34,929 nucleotides of DNA from Candidatus Sumerlaeota bacterium (GCA_016928695.1 JAFGKF010000046.1:1-34929), one strand, 5' to 3'. Counted from the first letter of the stretch, positions 23,423-31,934 are shown. The notes: a model not told the origin generated them from the letters alone. Translations and numbers: made by a program.

Positions 23423-26091
23423 GGCGAGGGGCGCTCATCTCCGCTCTTCTCCTGGCGACCGTGGCCGGTCTGCCGGGCCAGACGGCGGACTCCTCCCGTG
23501 AGTGCGCGATCTGCCACATCACGTGGATGTCGACCTTCCTCGACGAGCAGCGCGACGCCGATCTGATGGCGATGCCCGAGGGCCCGATGGTCAACGACGA
23601 GGACATGTGCTTCTCGTGCCACGACGGCTCCATCGACGATGCGCGCGAGCTCGTCTTCCTGGAGCATGGCCACCGGACGGGCATCACCCCGGATGACGGG
23701 ATGACTGTTCCCCGGGAGCTGCCCCTCGATTCGCAGGGTCAGATCCTGTGCGCCACATGCCACACCGCCCACCGCGTCGATCCCCACTCGGCGGACGATC
23801 GCATCTCCTTCTTCCTGCGCATGCCCAATCCCAACTCCGAGCTCTGCATGGCCTGCCACGGGGAGAACGCGGAGCACGCGGGCGCGCGCAACCACCCCAT
23901 CGGCGTCGATGTGGAGGGGGACTGGCCCCCGGAGCTCACCGAAGCCCTCGGCATGCGCGGCCGCGATCACGATGTGACCTGCCAGTCGTGTCACGCACCC
24001 CATGGCTCGGGGCTGAGCGATCTCCTCGTGATGCCGGTGGGGCAGAGTGAGCTCTGCACCACCTGCCACAGCGGGCACCTCGCCGCGGGTGCGGGCGAGT
24101 GGCCCCCGAGCCACCCGGTCAACCTGATCCCTGAGGAGGGGACGGACATCCGCCGCCTCGTCGAGCACGGCGGCCGCCTGGGTGAGGGGGGACGCGTCGT
24201 CTGTCTCTCGTGCCACAGCACGCACCGGGGAGTGGCCGACGGTGGCGTTCTCGTGATGGACAATCGCGACGACGCGCTCTGCCTGCTCTGCCACGATGAG
24301 ATGACGAGCCTCGGTCACACGCCCCATGCGTTGGCCTCGACTGCCTCTGAGCTCTCGAATGTCCAGGGACGTCCCGCGGCCAGCGCGGGGAGCTGCTCGG
24401 GTTGCCATCTGCCCCACGGGGCGATGGGTCCGATGCTCTGGGCGCGGGAGCCCGAGCCGGGCGCGAGGGGGCAGGCGGCACTGTGTCTCTCATGCCACAG
24501 TGGAGCCCACGGTGACGACATTCCTTCACTGACGAATGTCAATCACCCGCGCGACATCGCTCTGCCCGCGGGCATGGGCAGTGGCTCACTGCCGCTCTTC
24601 GGCGCCGACCTGCATCCGAGCACTGAGGGGAACCTGGTCTGCTCGACGTGTCACCTGATCCACGATCTCCGCGAGGGCGCGGCGATCTCGCAGGGCGCGG
24701 AGGCCACTCTCCGCCTGGACAATGCCGGTGATCAGCTCTGCCGGCAGTGTCACGGGGCGGAGTGGGACACGGTGAGCGGCGGCCACCACGACCTGACCGC
24801 GATGCAGGGGCAGGGGCTCTGCTCGCAGTGTCACACGGTTCACCGAGGATTCGGCCCCCACATCTGGTCGCGACCTCTCGGCGCGGGTGATGCCCCGGCC
24901 GAGCAGCTCTGCGGCTCCTGCCACGGCGATCCTCACATGGCGGAGGCCTCGCCGCCGTCGAATCATCTCCATCCCGTGGCCGGGGGATCGCCCGCGATGG
25001 GCGAGGGCTCCGTCGTCCCGCTCTTCAACCGCGCGTCGGCTCAGCGAGATGCTGAGGGGGCGATGACCTGCCTCTCCTGCCACGATGCTCACCATCTGCC
25101 GCGCGATGCGACGGAGGCGACGCGGCTCTCCACGCGCGGGGAGTCGCCGCTCTGCCGGTCCTGTCACTCCGAGGCGGCGGCGCTGCGCGAGAGCGCTCAC
25201 GGCAGGGTCGCCTTGCAGATGGGCGACACCTGCGGCGCCTGTCACCGTTTCATCGACGAGGATGGGAGCGGCGTGCGATTCGGCACGGCTGGCGCGATCG
25301 CCGAGTCGGGCGACGCTCTCAACTCGCTCTGCCTGACCTGCCACGCCTCGGGGCATCGCATGCTCGATGCGCATCCGCTCGCCGAGGCCTTGGACCTGGA
25401 GGTTCAGCCCGCGCATCTGCCGCTCTTCGACGCCACCGGGGAGCGCAGCGACGAGGGCCACATGACCTGCGCGACCTGCCACGAGCCCCACGGCTTCCAT
25501 GCGGAGGGCGATCTGCTCCGCCCCGCCGAGGGCGACGACCCCGCGCTGTGCACCGACTGCCACCGTGCTCAGCGGTCGGTCGCGGGGACGGATCACGATC
25601 TCCGCATCACGGCCCCCGGGACCGAGAACCAGTGGGGCCAGCGGGCGGAGGACGGCACGGTGTGCAGCGCATGCCACACCGCTCACCCCCGCGAGCCGAT
25701 GCCGCTGCTGTGGGGAGGTCCACTGGGCGAGGGCGCGGACTTCGTCTCGCGCACCTGCACGGGGTGCCACCGCGAAGGCGGGGCCGCGCGCCCCGTCCCC
25801 CATGCGACACCGAGGCATCCGGAGACGGCCGTGGCCTTCTGGCTGGAGGGCGGGGCCTCGGGCGACGGGGCCATCACCTGCGCCACCTGCCACGATGCGC
25901 ATCACTGGGGGGCGGAGCCACCAGGTGTTGACAGTGAGGGGGATCTTCTGACCAGCTTCCTGCGGCGAGGTGTGGCGGCCCAGATCTGCTCCCAGTGCCA
26001 CGGGCGCGAGGCGATGGTCCGGCACTTGCTCTTCCACCGGGGGCAGAGATGGGGACAGTCGGCTCTCGTCCCCCGGGAGACTGACCAGTGA
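23419..26091 (+). CDS. 24-heme cytochrome c built from tetraheme modules
   Basis: This encodes 890 residues with a signal peptide (ALISALLLATVAGLPGQ) and no anchor. I count 24 CxxCH sites, from CAICH near residue 29 to CSQCH near the end. A unit of about 140 residues repeats. Each copy starts with a PLF- or LGEGG-type lead and a CxxCHxxH pair, for example GNLVCSTCHLIH, GAMTCLSCHDAHH, GHMTCATCHEPHG and GAITCATCHDAHH, followed by an LCxxCH and a second pair. The leads fall near residues 97, 247, 389, 531, 665 and 804. This gives five full tetraheme modules with half-modules at both ends. It is probably an extended heme wire, periplasm-spanning or extracellular. It is coupled to the NHL gene before it and to the membrane cytochrome after it. 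Confidence 0.93.
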   Translation: MRRGALISALLLATVAGLPGQTADSSRECAICHITWMSTFLDEQRDADLMAMPEGPMVNDEDMCFSCHDGSIDDARELVFLEHGHRTGITPDDGMTVPRELPLDSQGQILCATCHTAHRVDPHSADDRISFFLRMPNPNSELCMACHGENAEHAGARNHPIGVDVEGDWPPELTEALGMRGRDHDVTCQSCHAPHGSGLSDLLVMPVGQSELCTTCHSGHLAAGAGEWPPSHPVNLIPEEGTDIRRLVEHGGRLGEGGRVVCLSCHSTHRGVADGGVLVMDNRDDALCLLCHDEMTSLGHTPHALASTASELSNVQGRPAASAGSCSGCHLPHGAMGPMLWAREPEPGARGQAALCLSCHSGAHGDDIPSLTNVNHPRDIALPAGMGSGSLPLFGADLHPSTEGNLVCSTCHLIHDLREGAAISQGAEATLRLDNAGDQLCRQCHGAEWDTVSGGHHDLTAMQGQGLCSQCHTVHRGFGPHIWSRPLGAGDAPAEQLCGSCHGDPHMAEASPPSNHLHPVAGGSPAMGEGSVVPLFNRASAQRDAEGAMTCLSCHDAHHLPRDATEATRLSTRGESPLCRSCHSEAAALRESAHGRVALQMGDTCGACHRFIDEDGSGVRFGTAGAIAESGDALNSLCLTCHASGHRMLDAHPLAEALDLEVQPAHLPLFDATGERSDEGHMTCATCHEPHGFHAEGDLLRPAEGDDPALCTDCHRAQRSVAGTDHDLRITAPGTENQWGQRAEDGTVCSACHTAHPREPMPLLWGGPLGEGADFVSRTCTGCHREGGAARPVPHATPRHPETAVAFWLEGGASGDGAITCATCHDAHHWGAEPPGVDSEGDLLTSFLRRGVAAQICSQCHGREAMVRHLLFHRGQRWGQSALVPRETDQ

Positions 26092-27245
26092 GAGGGCGAA
26101 TGCGAGCAGCCTTGGCAGCGGCGGTGGCCTCCCTGGTGGCCGTCTCCGCTCTCGCCGAGCTCGACGATGAGTCGTGCCTCCTCTGTCATCAGTACGACGG
26201 TCTCGCCTTCAGCGGGGCCGAGGGCGAGCCCATTCACCACTTCGAGGTCGACCCCGATCTCTGGCTCCAGAGCGTCCACGGGGGCGTCGCCTGCCGCGAC
26301 TGCCACCGCGACGTGCAGGAGCTTCCCCACGGAGCCGTGGAGCGGGTCAACTGCGCGGTGACCTGCCACGTGCTGGATCCCTCGACGAACCGCCCCTTCA
26401 CGCACGCCCCTGAGATCGGCCGCTTCGAGTCGAGCGTTCACGGCGCGGGGCGGGCGGATGATCCGTATCCCGAGGATCGCCCCACGTGTCTCGACTGCCA
26501 TCAGAACCGCCTCTTCGCGGCGCATGAGGGGGCGTGGGGCGCCACCGATCAGCTCGTCCAGGAGACGCTCGTCCGATGCCGCGGGTGCCACCAGGATCCC
26601 GCATGGAGCGAGTACGTTCTCTCCCACGTGATGCACCGCATGCGTCGCCGCCGTCCCCCCGAGGAGGTGGTTCAGCTCTGCACCTCCTGCCATGAGGACG
26701 TCGAGCGCATGGCGCGCCACGGTCTCGTCCCGATGTGGGACTTCCGCGACTCCTTCCACTGGCGGATGATTCTGCTCGGCGATCCCGACGCGCCCGACTG
26801 CCTCTCGTGCCATGTGCCCGTCGGCTACTCGGCCCACGAGATCCACCACCGCGACGATCTGCGCTCGGCCATCAACGTCGAGAATCTGCGGGCGACGTGC
26901 AGCAACCCCGGCGGCGCGCAGCGGTGCCACACCGGTGCGACGCAGGCGTTCGCCGAGGCGCGCATCCACTTCTCGGATCGCCGCGCCTTCGAGATCATGC
27001 AGGACGAGTCGCTCGATCCGGATGTCCGCGCGCTTCTCGCTCAGCGCATCGAGAACCAGGAGGCCTTCATGCGCGCCGACGAGTTCCGGTTCTGGATCCT
27101 GGGGCTGATCAGCCTCCTCTACAAGGTGATGATCGGCGCCGTCATCGGCGGGATGATGGTCCACCAGATCCTCGACTTCATCGCCCAGCTGCGTCTGCGC
27201 AGGCGAAAGGCCCGCGCGCGGGTCGGTGTGGGAGGTGACGCCTGA
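26088..27245 (+). CDS. Inner-membrane multiheme cytochrome c
   Basis: This encodes 385 residues from GTG inside the preceding stop (GTGA); ATG at 26100 is a good alternative. A signal peptide (ALAAAVASLVAVSALA) precedes six CxxCH sites (CLLCH, CRDCH, CLDCH, CRGCH, CTSCH, CLSCH) and one CxxxCH (CAVTCH). An eighth possible site has eight residues between the cysteines (CSNPGGAQRCH). A membrane helix near the C-terminus (FWILGLISLLYKVMIGAVIGGMMV) is followed by a basic tail (LRLRRRKARARV), so the hemes face the periplasm. With the cytochrome b encoded next (TGATG overlap) it resembles a split form of the CbcL-type quinol-oxidising cytochromes. Confidence 0.9.
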   Translation: MRGRMRAALAAAVASLVAVSALAELDDESCLLCHQYDGLAFSGAEGEPIHHFEVDPDLWLQSVHGGVACRDCHRDVQELPHGAVERVNCAVTCHVLDPSTNRPFTHAPEIGRFESSVHGAGRADDPYPEDRPTCLDCHQNRLFAAHEGAWGATDQLVQETLVRCRGCHQDPAWSEYVLSHVMHRMRRRRPPEEVVQLCTSCHEDVERMARHGLVPMWDFRDSFHWRMILLGDPDAPDCLSCHVPVGYSAHEIHHRDDLRSAINVENLRATCSNPGGAQRCHTGATQAFAEARIHFSDRRAFEIMQDESLDPDVRALLAQRIENQEAFMRADEFRFWILGLISLLYKVMIGAVIGGMMVHQILDFIAQLRLRRRKARARVGVGGDA

Positions 27246-27997
27246 TGGCCACGGCGCCCACCATCCCCAGCCATCCCATGGATGATCACGAGCTCGTCTT
27301 CGTCCGGCTCAACAAGCACGAGCGCGCGCAGCACGTGCTCTTCTTCGTCTCCTTCCTCCTCCTGGCGGTGACCGGCTTCACGCTGCGGCTGCCCGAGGAC
27401 TGGATGCGCCGCCTGGGTGAGATCGGCATGGGCTACGAGGCGCGCAGTCTGGTCCACCGCGCGGCGGGGATCGTGATGATCCTGGTGAGCCTGGCGCACA
27501 TCTACTACGTCCTCTTCATCCGCGAGGGCCGCGAGTGGCTGCGCGACATCTTCCTCCGCCCGAGCGACATCGGCGAGGGGTTCCGCAACGTTCAGTTCTA
27601 CCTGGGGCTTCGCCGCGATCCCCCGCGCTTCGGCCGCTTCAACTACAAGGAGAAGATGGAGTACTGGGCGCTGTTCGTCGGCAACACGCTGATGTCGATC
27701 ACCGGCCTGATGATGATGTTCGAGTATCTCTGGCCCCAGCTGGCGCTCGACATCGCCGCCCTGGTCCACCGCATGGAGGCGATCCTCGCCTGCCTGGCCA
27801 TCATCGTCTGGCACATGTATGAGGTGCACCTGCGCCCCGGCCGCTTCCCCCACAGCCTCGTCTGGTTCCACGGGCTCATGGACGAGGAGGAGATGGAGGA
27901 GGAGCACCCGGCGCACCTGGAGGAGCTGAAGAGGCGGGGTGGCAGCCGCGTTCTCCGCATCCACCGCGAGCGGCCCGAGGGGGGCGATCATGAGTGA
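27245..27997 (+). CDS. Cytochrome b (b561/FdnI-type) membrane subunit
   Basis: This encodes 250 residues with GGGAGGTGA before the overlapping start. Four membrane helices are clear: HVLFFVSFLLLAVTGFTL, AAGIVMILVSLAHIYYVLF, YWALFVGNTLMSITGLMMMF and MEAILACLAIIVWHMYEVHL. Histidines H30, in VHRAAG and AHIYY, and in VHRMEA and WHMYEVH could bind two b-type hemes, as in the FdnI/HydC family. The C-terminal tail is very acidic (MDEEEMEEEH). Its likely role is to oxidise menaquinol and pass electrons to the flanking membrane-bound cytochromes c. It overlaps the next gene by eight bases. Confidence 0.92.
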   Translation: MATAPTIPSHPMDDHELVFVRLNKHERAQHVLFFVSFLLLAVTGFTLRLPEDWMRRLGEIGMGYEARSLVHRAAGIVMILVSLAHIYYVLFIREGREWLRDIFLRPSDIGEGFRNVQFYLGLRRDPPRFGRFNYKEKMEYWALFVGNTLMSITGLMMMFEYLWPQLALDIAALVHRMEAILACLAIIVWHMYEVHLRPGRFPHSLVWFHGLMDEEEMEEEHPAHLEELKRRGGSRVLRIHRERPEGGDHE

Positions 27998-28793
27998 GCC
28001 GAGGCATCCCCGCGCCGCCTGCCAGACGTGGATCGCATGCCTGATGTGGCTGCTGGGCTATCCCATGGCCGTCCTCTTCTTCGTGCTCACCGTCTGGCTC
28101 ATCTATCTCCTCTACTTCGACAGGAGCTGGGAGGAGGCGATGATCAGCCGCCACACACGGCGCGAGACCCACGCCGCCGATCAGGCGCAGATCGAGGCGC
28201 GCCGCAGCCAGTTCCACATCCAGATCCCCTACTCGCTCGACACGCTCGTGGATCCGCCCGTCTGCGTCACCTGCCACACCGCCTATCCCCACAGCGAGAA
28301 CACGCGGACGCGGGCCTACCTCAACGCCCATGGCACGCACCTGGCCTGCGAGACATGCCATCATCGACCCGATGCGTCCGAGGAGATCGTGTATCGCTGG
28401 ATCGACGACTCGACCGATCAGATCGTCTCCTCGGTCACCGGCTCCCGCGGCGTCTACGGCGCCCACGTCTATCCCTGCCGCGTCGGCAGCGGCGAGCAAC
28501 TTCGGCGCATGGGCAAGCGCGTCAGCGAGCCCGAGTGGGGCGCGCTGGCCGAGCGCGCGGAGGGCCTGACCCTCGAGCAGCGCCGCGCCATCTGCGATCC
28601 CGCGCACGACGAGCTCCAGGGCGAGCCGATCGGATGCTCCGAGTGCCATCGACCCGACGGGCCGCTCGACTTCGCTGCGCTCGGACACGGCGAGCGCATG
28701 GCGCAGCGGCTCGAGAATCTGGAGGTCGTCCAGATGCTCGAGAGCGCCGCGGAGTTTCATTTCCCTGACATCCGAGGGACCCGGAGCCCCTGA
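27990..28793 (+). CDS. Membrane-anchored triheme cytochrome c
   Basis: This encodes 267 residues from MSEPRHPRA; the ORF-track start lies inside the cytochrome b gene. One uncleaved helix (LLGYPMAVLFFVLTVWLIYLLYF) anchors it with the remainder in the periplasm. Three CxxCH sites are present: CVTCH and CETCH, about 35 residues apart, and CSECH near the C-terminus. About 110 residues without heme sites separate the last two. Extra histidines (HTAYPHSENT, CHHRPD) could be distal ligands. Gene overlap ties it to the cytochrome b and the multiheme membrane cytochrome, so the three probably form one inner-membrane complex. I do not recognise the family more closely. Confidence 0.85.
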   Translation: MSEPRHPRAACQTWIACLMWLLGYPMAVLFFVLTVWLIYLLYFDRSWEEAMISRHTRRETHAADQAQIEARRSQFHIQIPYSLDTLVDPPVCVTCHTAYPHSENTRTRAYLNAHGTHLACETCHHRPDASEEIVYRWIDDSTDQIVSSVTGSRGVYGAHVYPCRVGSGEQLRRMGKRVSEPEWGALAERAEGLTLEQRRAICDPAHDELQGEPIGCSECHRPDGPLDFAALGHGERMAQRLENLEVVQMLESAAEFHFPDIRGTRSP

Positions 28794-28805
28794 GTCGGAC
28801 GTCCC

Positions 28806-29714
28806 ATGAGGCTCCTCCGCTCATCCGCAGCCGCTCTCATCGCCCTGACGCTGGGCACATGGCCGGGCGTCACCCAGCCGCCTTCGGCTGTGCCATCCGC
28901 CAACCTTCCCCCCAATCCCCACTGGCGCTCCGGGGAGTGCTCGCTCTGCCACGGCGAGGGGGAACCCGCGAGCATTTCCGCGCCCGACTGGGAGGCGGTC
29001 TGTGCGAGGTGCCATGATCTCGAGAGCATTGGAGCGCAGGTCCACCCCTTCGGCTTCGAGCCTGGGGCACTCCTTGACCGGATGATGTCGAACGGCGTGC
29101 CGCTGGCCGATGGCCTGCTCACATGCGCCTCCTGCCACGATCTGCGTCCCCACTGTCGGCTCGACCGCGACGCGCAGTCCTCCAATCCCGCCATGCTGCG
29201 AGGCCCCGGTGGGGGCGATGTGGTCTCGCTGTGCTTCCAGTGTCACGACGAGGAGCCCTTCATCCGGCGCGATCCCCATGTGCAGGTCCGAGCCGACGGC
29301 TCGCCGATGGAGGACAAGTGCCTGATGTGCCATGAGGCGAGCCCAGGGGGGACGATGGACCGCTCGCTGCGGGCACCCGCCGCGGTCATCTGCGCCGCGT
29401 GCCACGTGCTGGAGAATCACCCGCAGGGATTCGATCACGCTCTCACCGCCGACGCGGAGACCGTGCGCGCCATGGTGCGGGCGGAGATCGGCGACACCCT
29501 GAGTGGCATGACCCCGAGCCAGATGGACCGCTACATGGCGATGCACTCCCTCCAGCCACGTCGGCTGCCGCTGGGTGAGAACCGGGAGATCACCTGTTTC
29601 ACCTGCCACGATCCCCACGACCCTCGCCTCCCCGAATTCGAGGGGGCCGAGAGGCATGCGCATCGCCTCCGAATGGACTCCGCGGCGCTGTGTTTGGCCT
29701 GTCATGAGATGTGA
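28806..29714 (+). CDS. Octaheme cytochrome c, periplasmic
   Basis: This encodes 302 residues with a signal peptide (SAAALIALTLGTWPGVTQ). Eight CxxCH sites are present: CSLCH, CARCH, CASCH, CFQCH, CLMCH, CAACH, CFTCH and CLACH. This is about one heme per 38 residues, a density typical of cytochrome c3-like electron carriers rather than enzymes. It begins 12 bases after the triheme gene, the only clear gap in the second half of the operon, with a weak ribosome site. It may carry electrons from the inner-membrane complex to the outer-membrane complex. The substrate or partner is inferred from position only. Confidence 0.9.
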   Translation: MRLLRSSAAALIALTLGTWPGVTQPPSAVPSANLPPNPHWRSGECSLCHGEGEPASISAPDWEAVCARCHDLESIGAQVHPFGFEPGALLDRMMSNGVPLADGLLTCASCHDLRPHCRLDRDAQSSNPAMLRGPGGGDVVSLCFQCHDEEPFIRRDPHVQVRADGSPMEDKCLMCHEASPGGTMDRSLRAPAAVICAACHVLENHPQGFDHALTADAETVRAMVRAEIGDTLSGMTPSQMDRYMAMHSLQPRRLPLGENREITCFTCHDPHDPRLPEFEGAERHAHRLRMDSAALCLACHEM

Positions 29715-29948
29715 GTCGATACCCTCCCTGATGCCTCAGATCTGAGACAACTGGGCCACACTCTGGCCTGAGTGGCCTCTTCACCCGGGCGGTGTGAAAA
29801 ACCAACAAGACCAATCAATTCAGCACTTCAGGGGCAGATTCAGATTCGCTTGACGTCCCAGACCCTCAGGGAGTCCTTGGAATGGAAATTGTTCCCTTTT
29901 TCTCAAATGTGGCCGCACGGCCATCGATCTTGCCAGGGGAATGGTGAA
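29715..29948. promoter_or_regulatory. Control region before the OTR-like cytochrome
   Basis: The 234 bases contain a 12-bp palindrome CTCAGATCTGAG (29735-29746), the motif GCCACACTCTGGC (29755-29767) followed by GAGTGGC in opposite sense, a weak sigma-54-like site (29878-29893), and the 14-base dyad TGGCCG-CA-CGGCCA (29910-29923). The motif stands about 120 bases upstream of the putative -24, a usual enhancer distance. No terminator with a T-run ends the preceding operon here. Confidence 0.5.
29878..29893 (+). promoter_or_regulatory. Weak candidate sigma-54 promoter of the OTR-like cytochrome
   Basis: TGGAATGGAAATTGTT has TGG and correct spacing, but GT replaces the nearly invariant GC at -12. 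The TGGAAT element matches the one at 13103-13088. The predicted start near 29904 precedes the dyad at 29910 and lies 45 bases before the ATG. Confidence 0.3.
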
Positions 29949-31793
29949 ATGGCGAAACAGGCAGGCTCCCAGATCCGGATCACACTGGCGGCGGCGTTGG
30001 CGATCGGGACGCTGATCTCTCCCACCTGGGCGGAGGAGTTCGATCACACCGGCGTCTTCGGAAGCTCGTACAGCGGAGCGCAGGAGTGCATGTCCTGCCA
30101 CGCCTTCATCAGCGGAGCCGTGGACCTGGAGGTGATGAACAGCATCCACTACCAGCTGCGGACCGAGAACCCGAACGTCGCGATCCCCGGTGGTGGAAGC
30201 CACGGCATGATCGACCGCGCCTGCGCCCTGCGTGGGACCAGCATGTTCACCGAGTACGAGGCCAACTGCGGCGCCTGTCACGTCGGGGTCACCCGGCCCT
30301 TCGGCGATCCGCAGACGGGCGAGCCCTACGAGTGGCAGGTGGACAACATCGACTGCCTCGTCTGCCACGCGCCGGTCTATGACATGGACAACGACGGCGT
30401 GGCCGGGGCTCATGAGAGCTCGGAGGATCGCGTGCGTGGGTTCCGCGCCGACCTGGGCTTCGAGATCTGGCACCAGGACCGCATGGTGAGCACCGCCGAG
30501 ACCGTCGGGACCCGCGTGACCCGCGACGCCTGCCTGCGCTGCCACGAGCACGGCCAGGGCGACTACGTCTTCAAGCGGGGCACCCCCTTCTCCCCCGAGA
30601 CCGACGTGCACGCCGCACGCGGCTTCAACTGCACCTCATGCCACCGCGTCAGGGATCACCAGATCGCCCGCGGCTCGCGCGTCGCCGACATGCACGGCTG
30701 GGAGCGCCAGGACGTCGAGGTCGACTGCACGAACTGCCACTCGTCGACCCCCCACACCGAGTGGCCCGCCTACAACCTGCACACCACGGGGCTTCACGGC
30801 GTGATGGCCTGCGAGACCTGCCACATCCCCTGGACGGCGGGTGTGGAGCGCCGCGTCTGGACGTCGACGTACGGGGTCACCTCGGGACCTGAGTCCAACG
30901 TGCCGACCTACAACGCCGAGTCGGGCCGGTGGGAGTACCACGAGGAGGACACCGACGGCCTCATCCGCCCGGTCTATCGCTGGTTCAACGGCGGGGCGAG
31001 CATGCTGGCCGAGCCGATGGCGAACCCGAACAGCTACGACTTCCAGCTCCCCAACCGGAGCACGCCCGGCGCGCGGATCTACCCCTTCCGCAACATCGTC
31101 AACGGGATGGTCATGGACCGCCGCGGCATCGCCATGGACCCGGAGTTCGATCCCCAGTTCACGATGCTCGCCGCGTTCCAGGCGCAGGCCCCCACGTACA
31201 TCGCGATGGGCTTCATGCGTCCCGAGGGGCTCAACGCCGCGGAGCAGAACCTGCTCTCGCAGTTCCCCAACCTCCTGATGTTCTCCTGGGGCGAGTACTT
31301 CGCCACCGGAGACGTCACCACGTCCGTCAACCTCGGCCAGGGCCAAGTGGCCGCCATGATGAGCGGCATGAACACCGCCACCATGACCCGCGAGGAGCTG
31401 ATCGCCCTCGGCCAGATGACATGGAGCGGTCAGCCCACCGGGCTCGATCTTCCCGACAACCCCTTCGACCCGACCTATGTCGCGGACATGGATCCCACGA
31501 CGGCTGTCGGGTCGTTCATCCAGCTGAGCCACGCCATCAGCCGCGACAACGCGCTCCGCTGCGTCCACTGCCACTCGCCCGAGGGCGTGATGGACTTCAA
31601 CACCCTGCTCTACAGCCCCGACGACCAGTACGACCTCTCCCACGCCCTGACCTTCAAGAGCCACGAGCAGGTCGTCGATCACCTGCTCGGCCGCACCGAG
31701 TTCATCGGCAGCGAGCGTCTCCAGGCCGACGCGAACCAGGATGACGTGATCGACATCTCCGACGTCGTTCTCCTCTCCGACGTCGGGCTCTGA
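29949..31793 (+). CDS. OTR-like octaheme cytochrome c with dockerin-like tail
   Basis: This encodes 614 residues. The start at MAKQAGSQIR follows AGGGGAATGG and begins a signal peptide ending SPTWAEE. Eight CxxCH sites are present: CMSCH, CGACH, CLVCH, CLRCH, CTSCH, CTNCH, CETCH and CVHCH. The segment VDCTNCHSSTPHTEW..NLHTTGLHGVMACETCHIPW and the later VYRWFNGG are characteristic of the octaheme tetrathionate reductase (OTR) family. Those enzymes reduce sulfur or nitrogen compounds in vitro; the true substrate is often unknown. The C-terminus ADANQDDVIDISDVVLLSD is a good single dockerin type I repeat with calcium-loop residues D-N-D-D. It has its own control region, separate from the large operon. 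Confidence 0.92.
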   Translation: MAKQAGSQIRITLAAALAIGTLISPTWAEEFDHTGVFGSSYSGAQECMSCHAFISGAVDLEVMNSIHYQLRTENPNVAIPGGGSHGMIDRACALRGTSMFTEYEANCGACHVGVTRPFGDPQTGEPYEWQVDNIDCLVCHAPVYDMDNDGVAGAHESSEDRVRGFRADLGFEIWHQDRMVSTAETVGTRVTRDACLRCHEHGQGDYVFKRGTPFSPETDVHAARGFNCTSCHRVRDHQIARGSRVADMHGWERQDVEVDCTNCHSSTPHTEWPAYNLHTTGLHGVMACETCHIPWTAGVERRVWTSTYGVTSGPESNVPTYNAESGRWEYHEEDTDGLIRPVYRWFNGGASMLAEPMANPNSYDFQLPNRSTPGARIYPFRNIVNGMVMDRRGIAMDPEFDPQFTMLAAFQAQAPTYIAMGFMRPEGLNAAEQNLLSQFPNLLMFSWGEYFATGDVTTSVNLGQGQVAAMMSGMNTATMTREELIALGQMTWSGQPTGLDLPDNPFDPTYVADMDPTTAVGSFIQLSHAISRDNALRCVHCHSPEGVMDFNTLLYSPDDQYDLSHALTFKSHEQVVDHLLGRTEFIGSERLQADANQDDVIDISDVVLLSDVGL

Positions 31794-31839
31794 GGCCCCG
31801 CGATCCCGTCTGACCTGAGAGATCATCCAGAGGCCCCAA

Positions 31840-31889
31840 CCGGACAGACAGACAGACAGACCCCTATAGGGCCCTGTCTGTCTGTCCGG
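31840..31889. terminator. Large hairpin after the OTR-like cytochrome
   Basis: CCGGACAGACAGACAG and CTGTCTGTCTGTCCGG are perfect 16-bp complements around an 18-base loop that itself holds CCCTATAGGG. It begins 46 bases after the stop codon. No T-run follows, so it is an atypical terminator or a messenger-stabilising structure. Confidence 0.6.
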
Positions 31890-31934
31890 ATACTATCCTC
31901 AAATCCGTTCAGCCAGCCAGCCGCACACCTATTG

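Noticed and set aside
24586-26037. 483-codon ORF opposite the 24-heme cytochrome
   Set aside because: Shadow produced by the high GC of the repeated modules; no signal peptide or domain.
29949-31793. Hydroxylamine oxidoreductase
   Set aside because: It also has eight hemes, but DCTNCH..CETCHIP and VYRWFNGG fit the OTR group better, and the C-terminal crosslinking tyrosine region of HAO is not evident.
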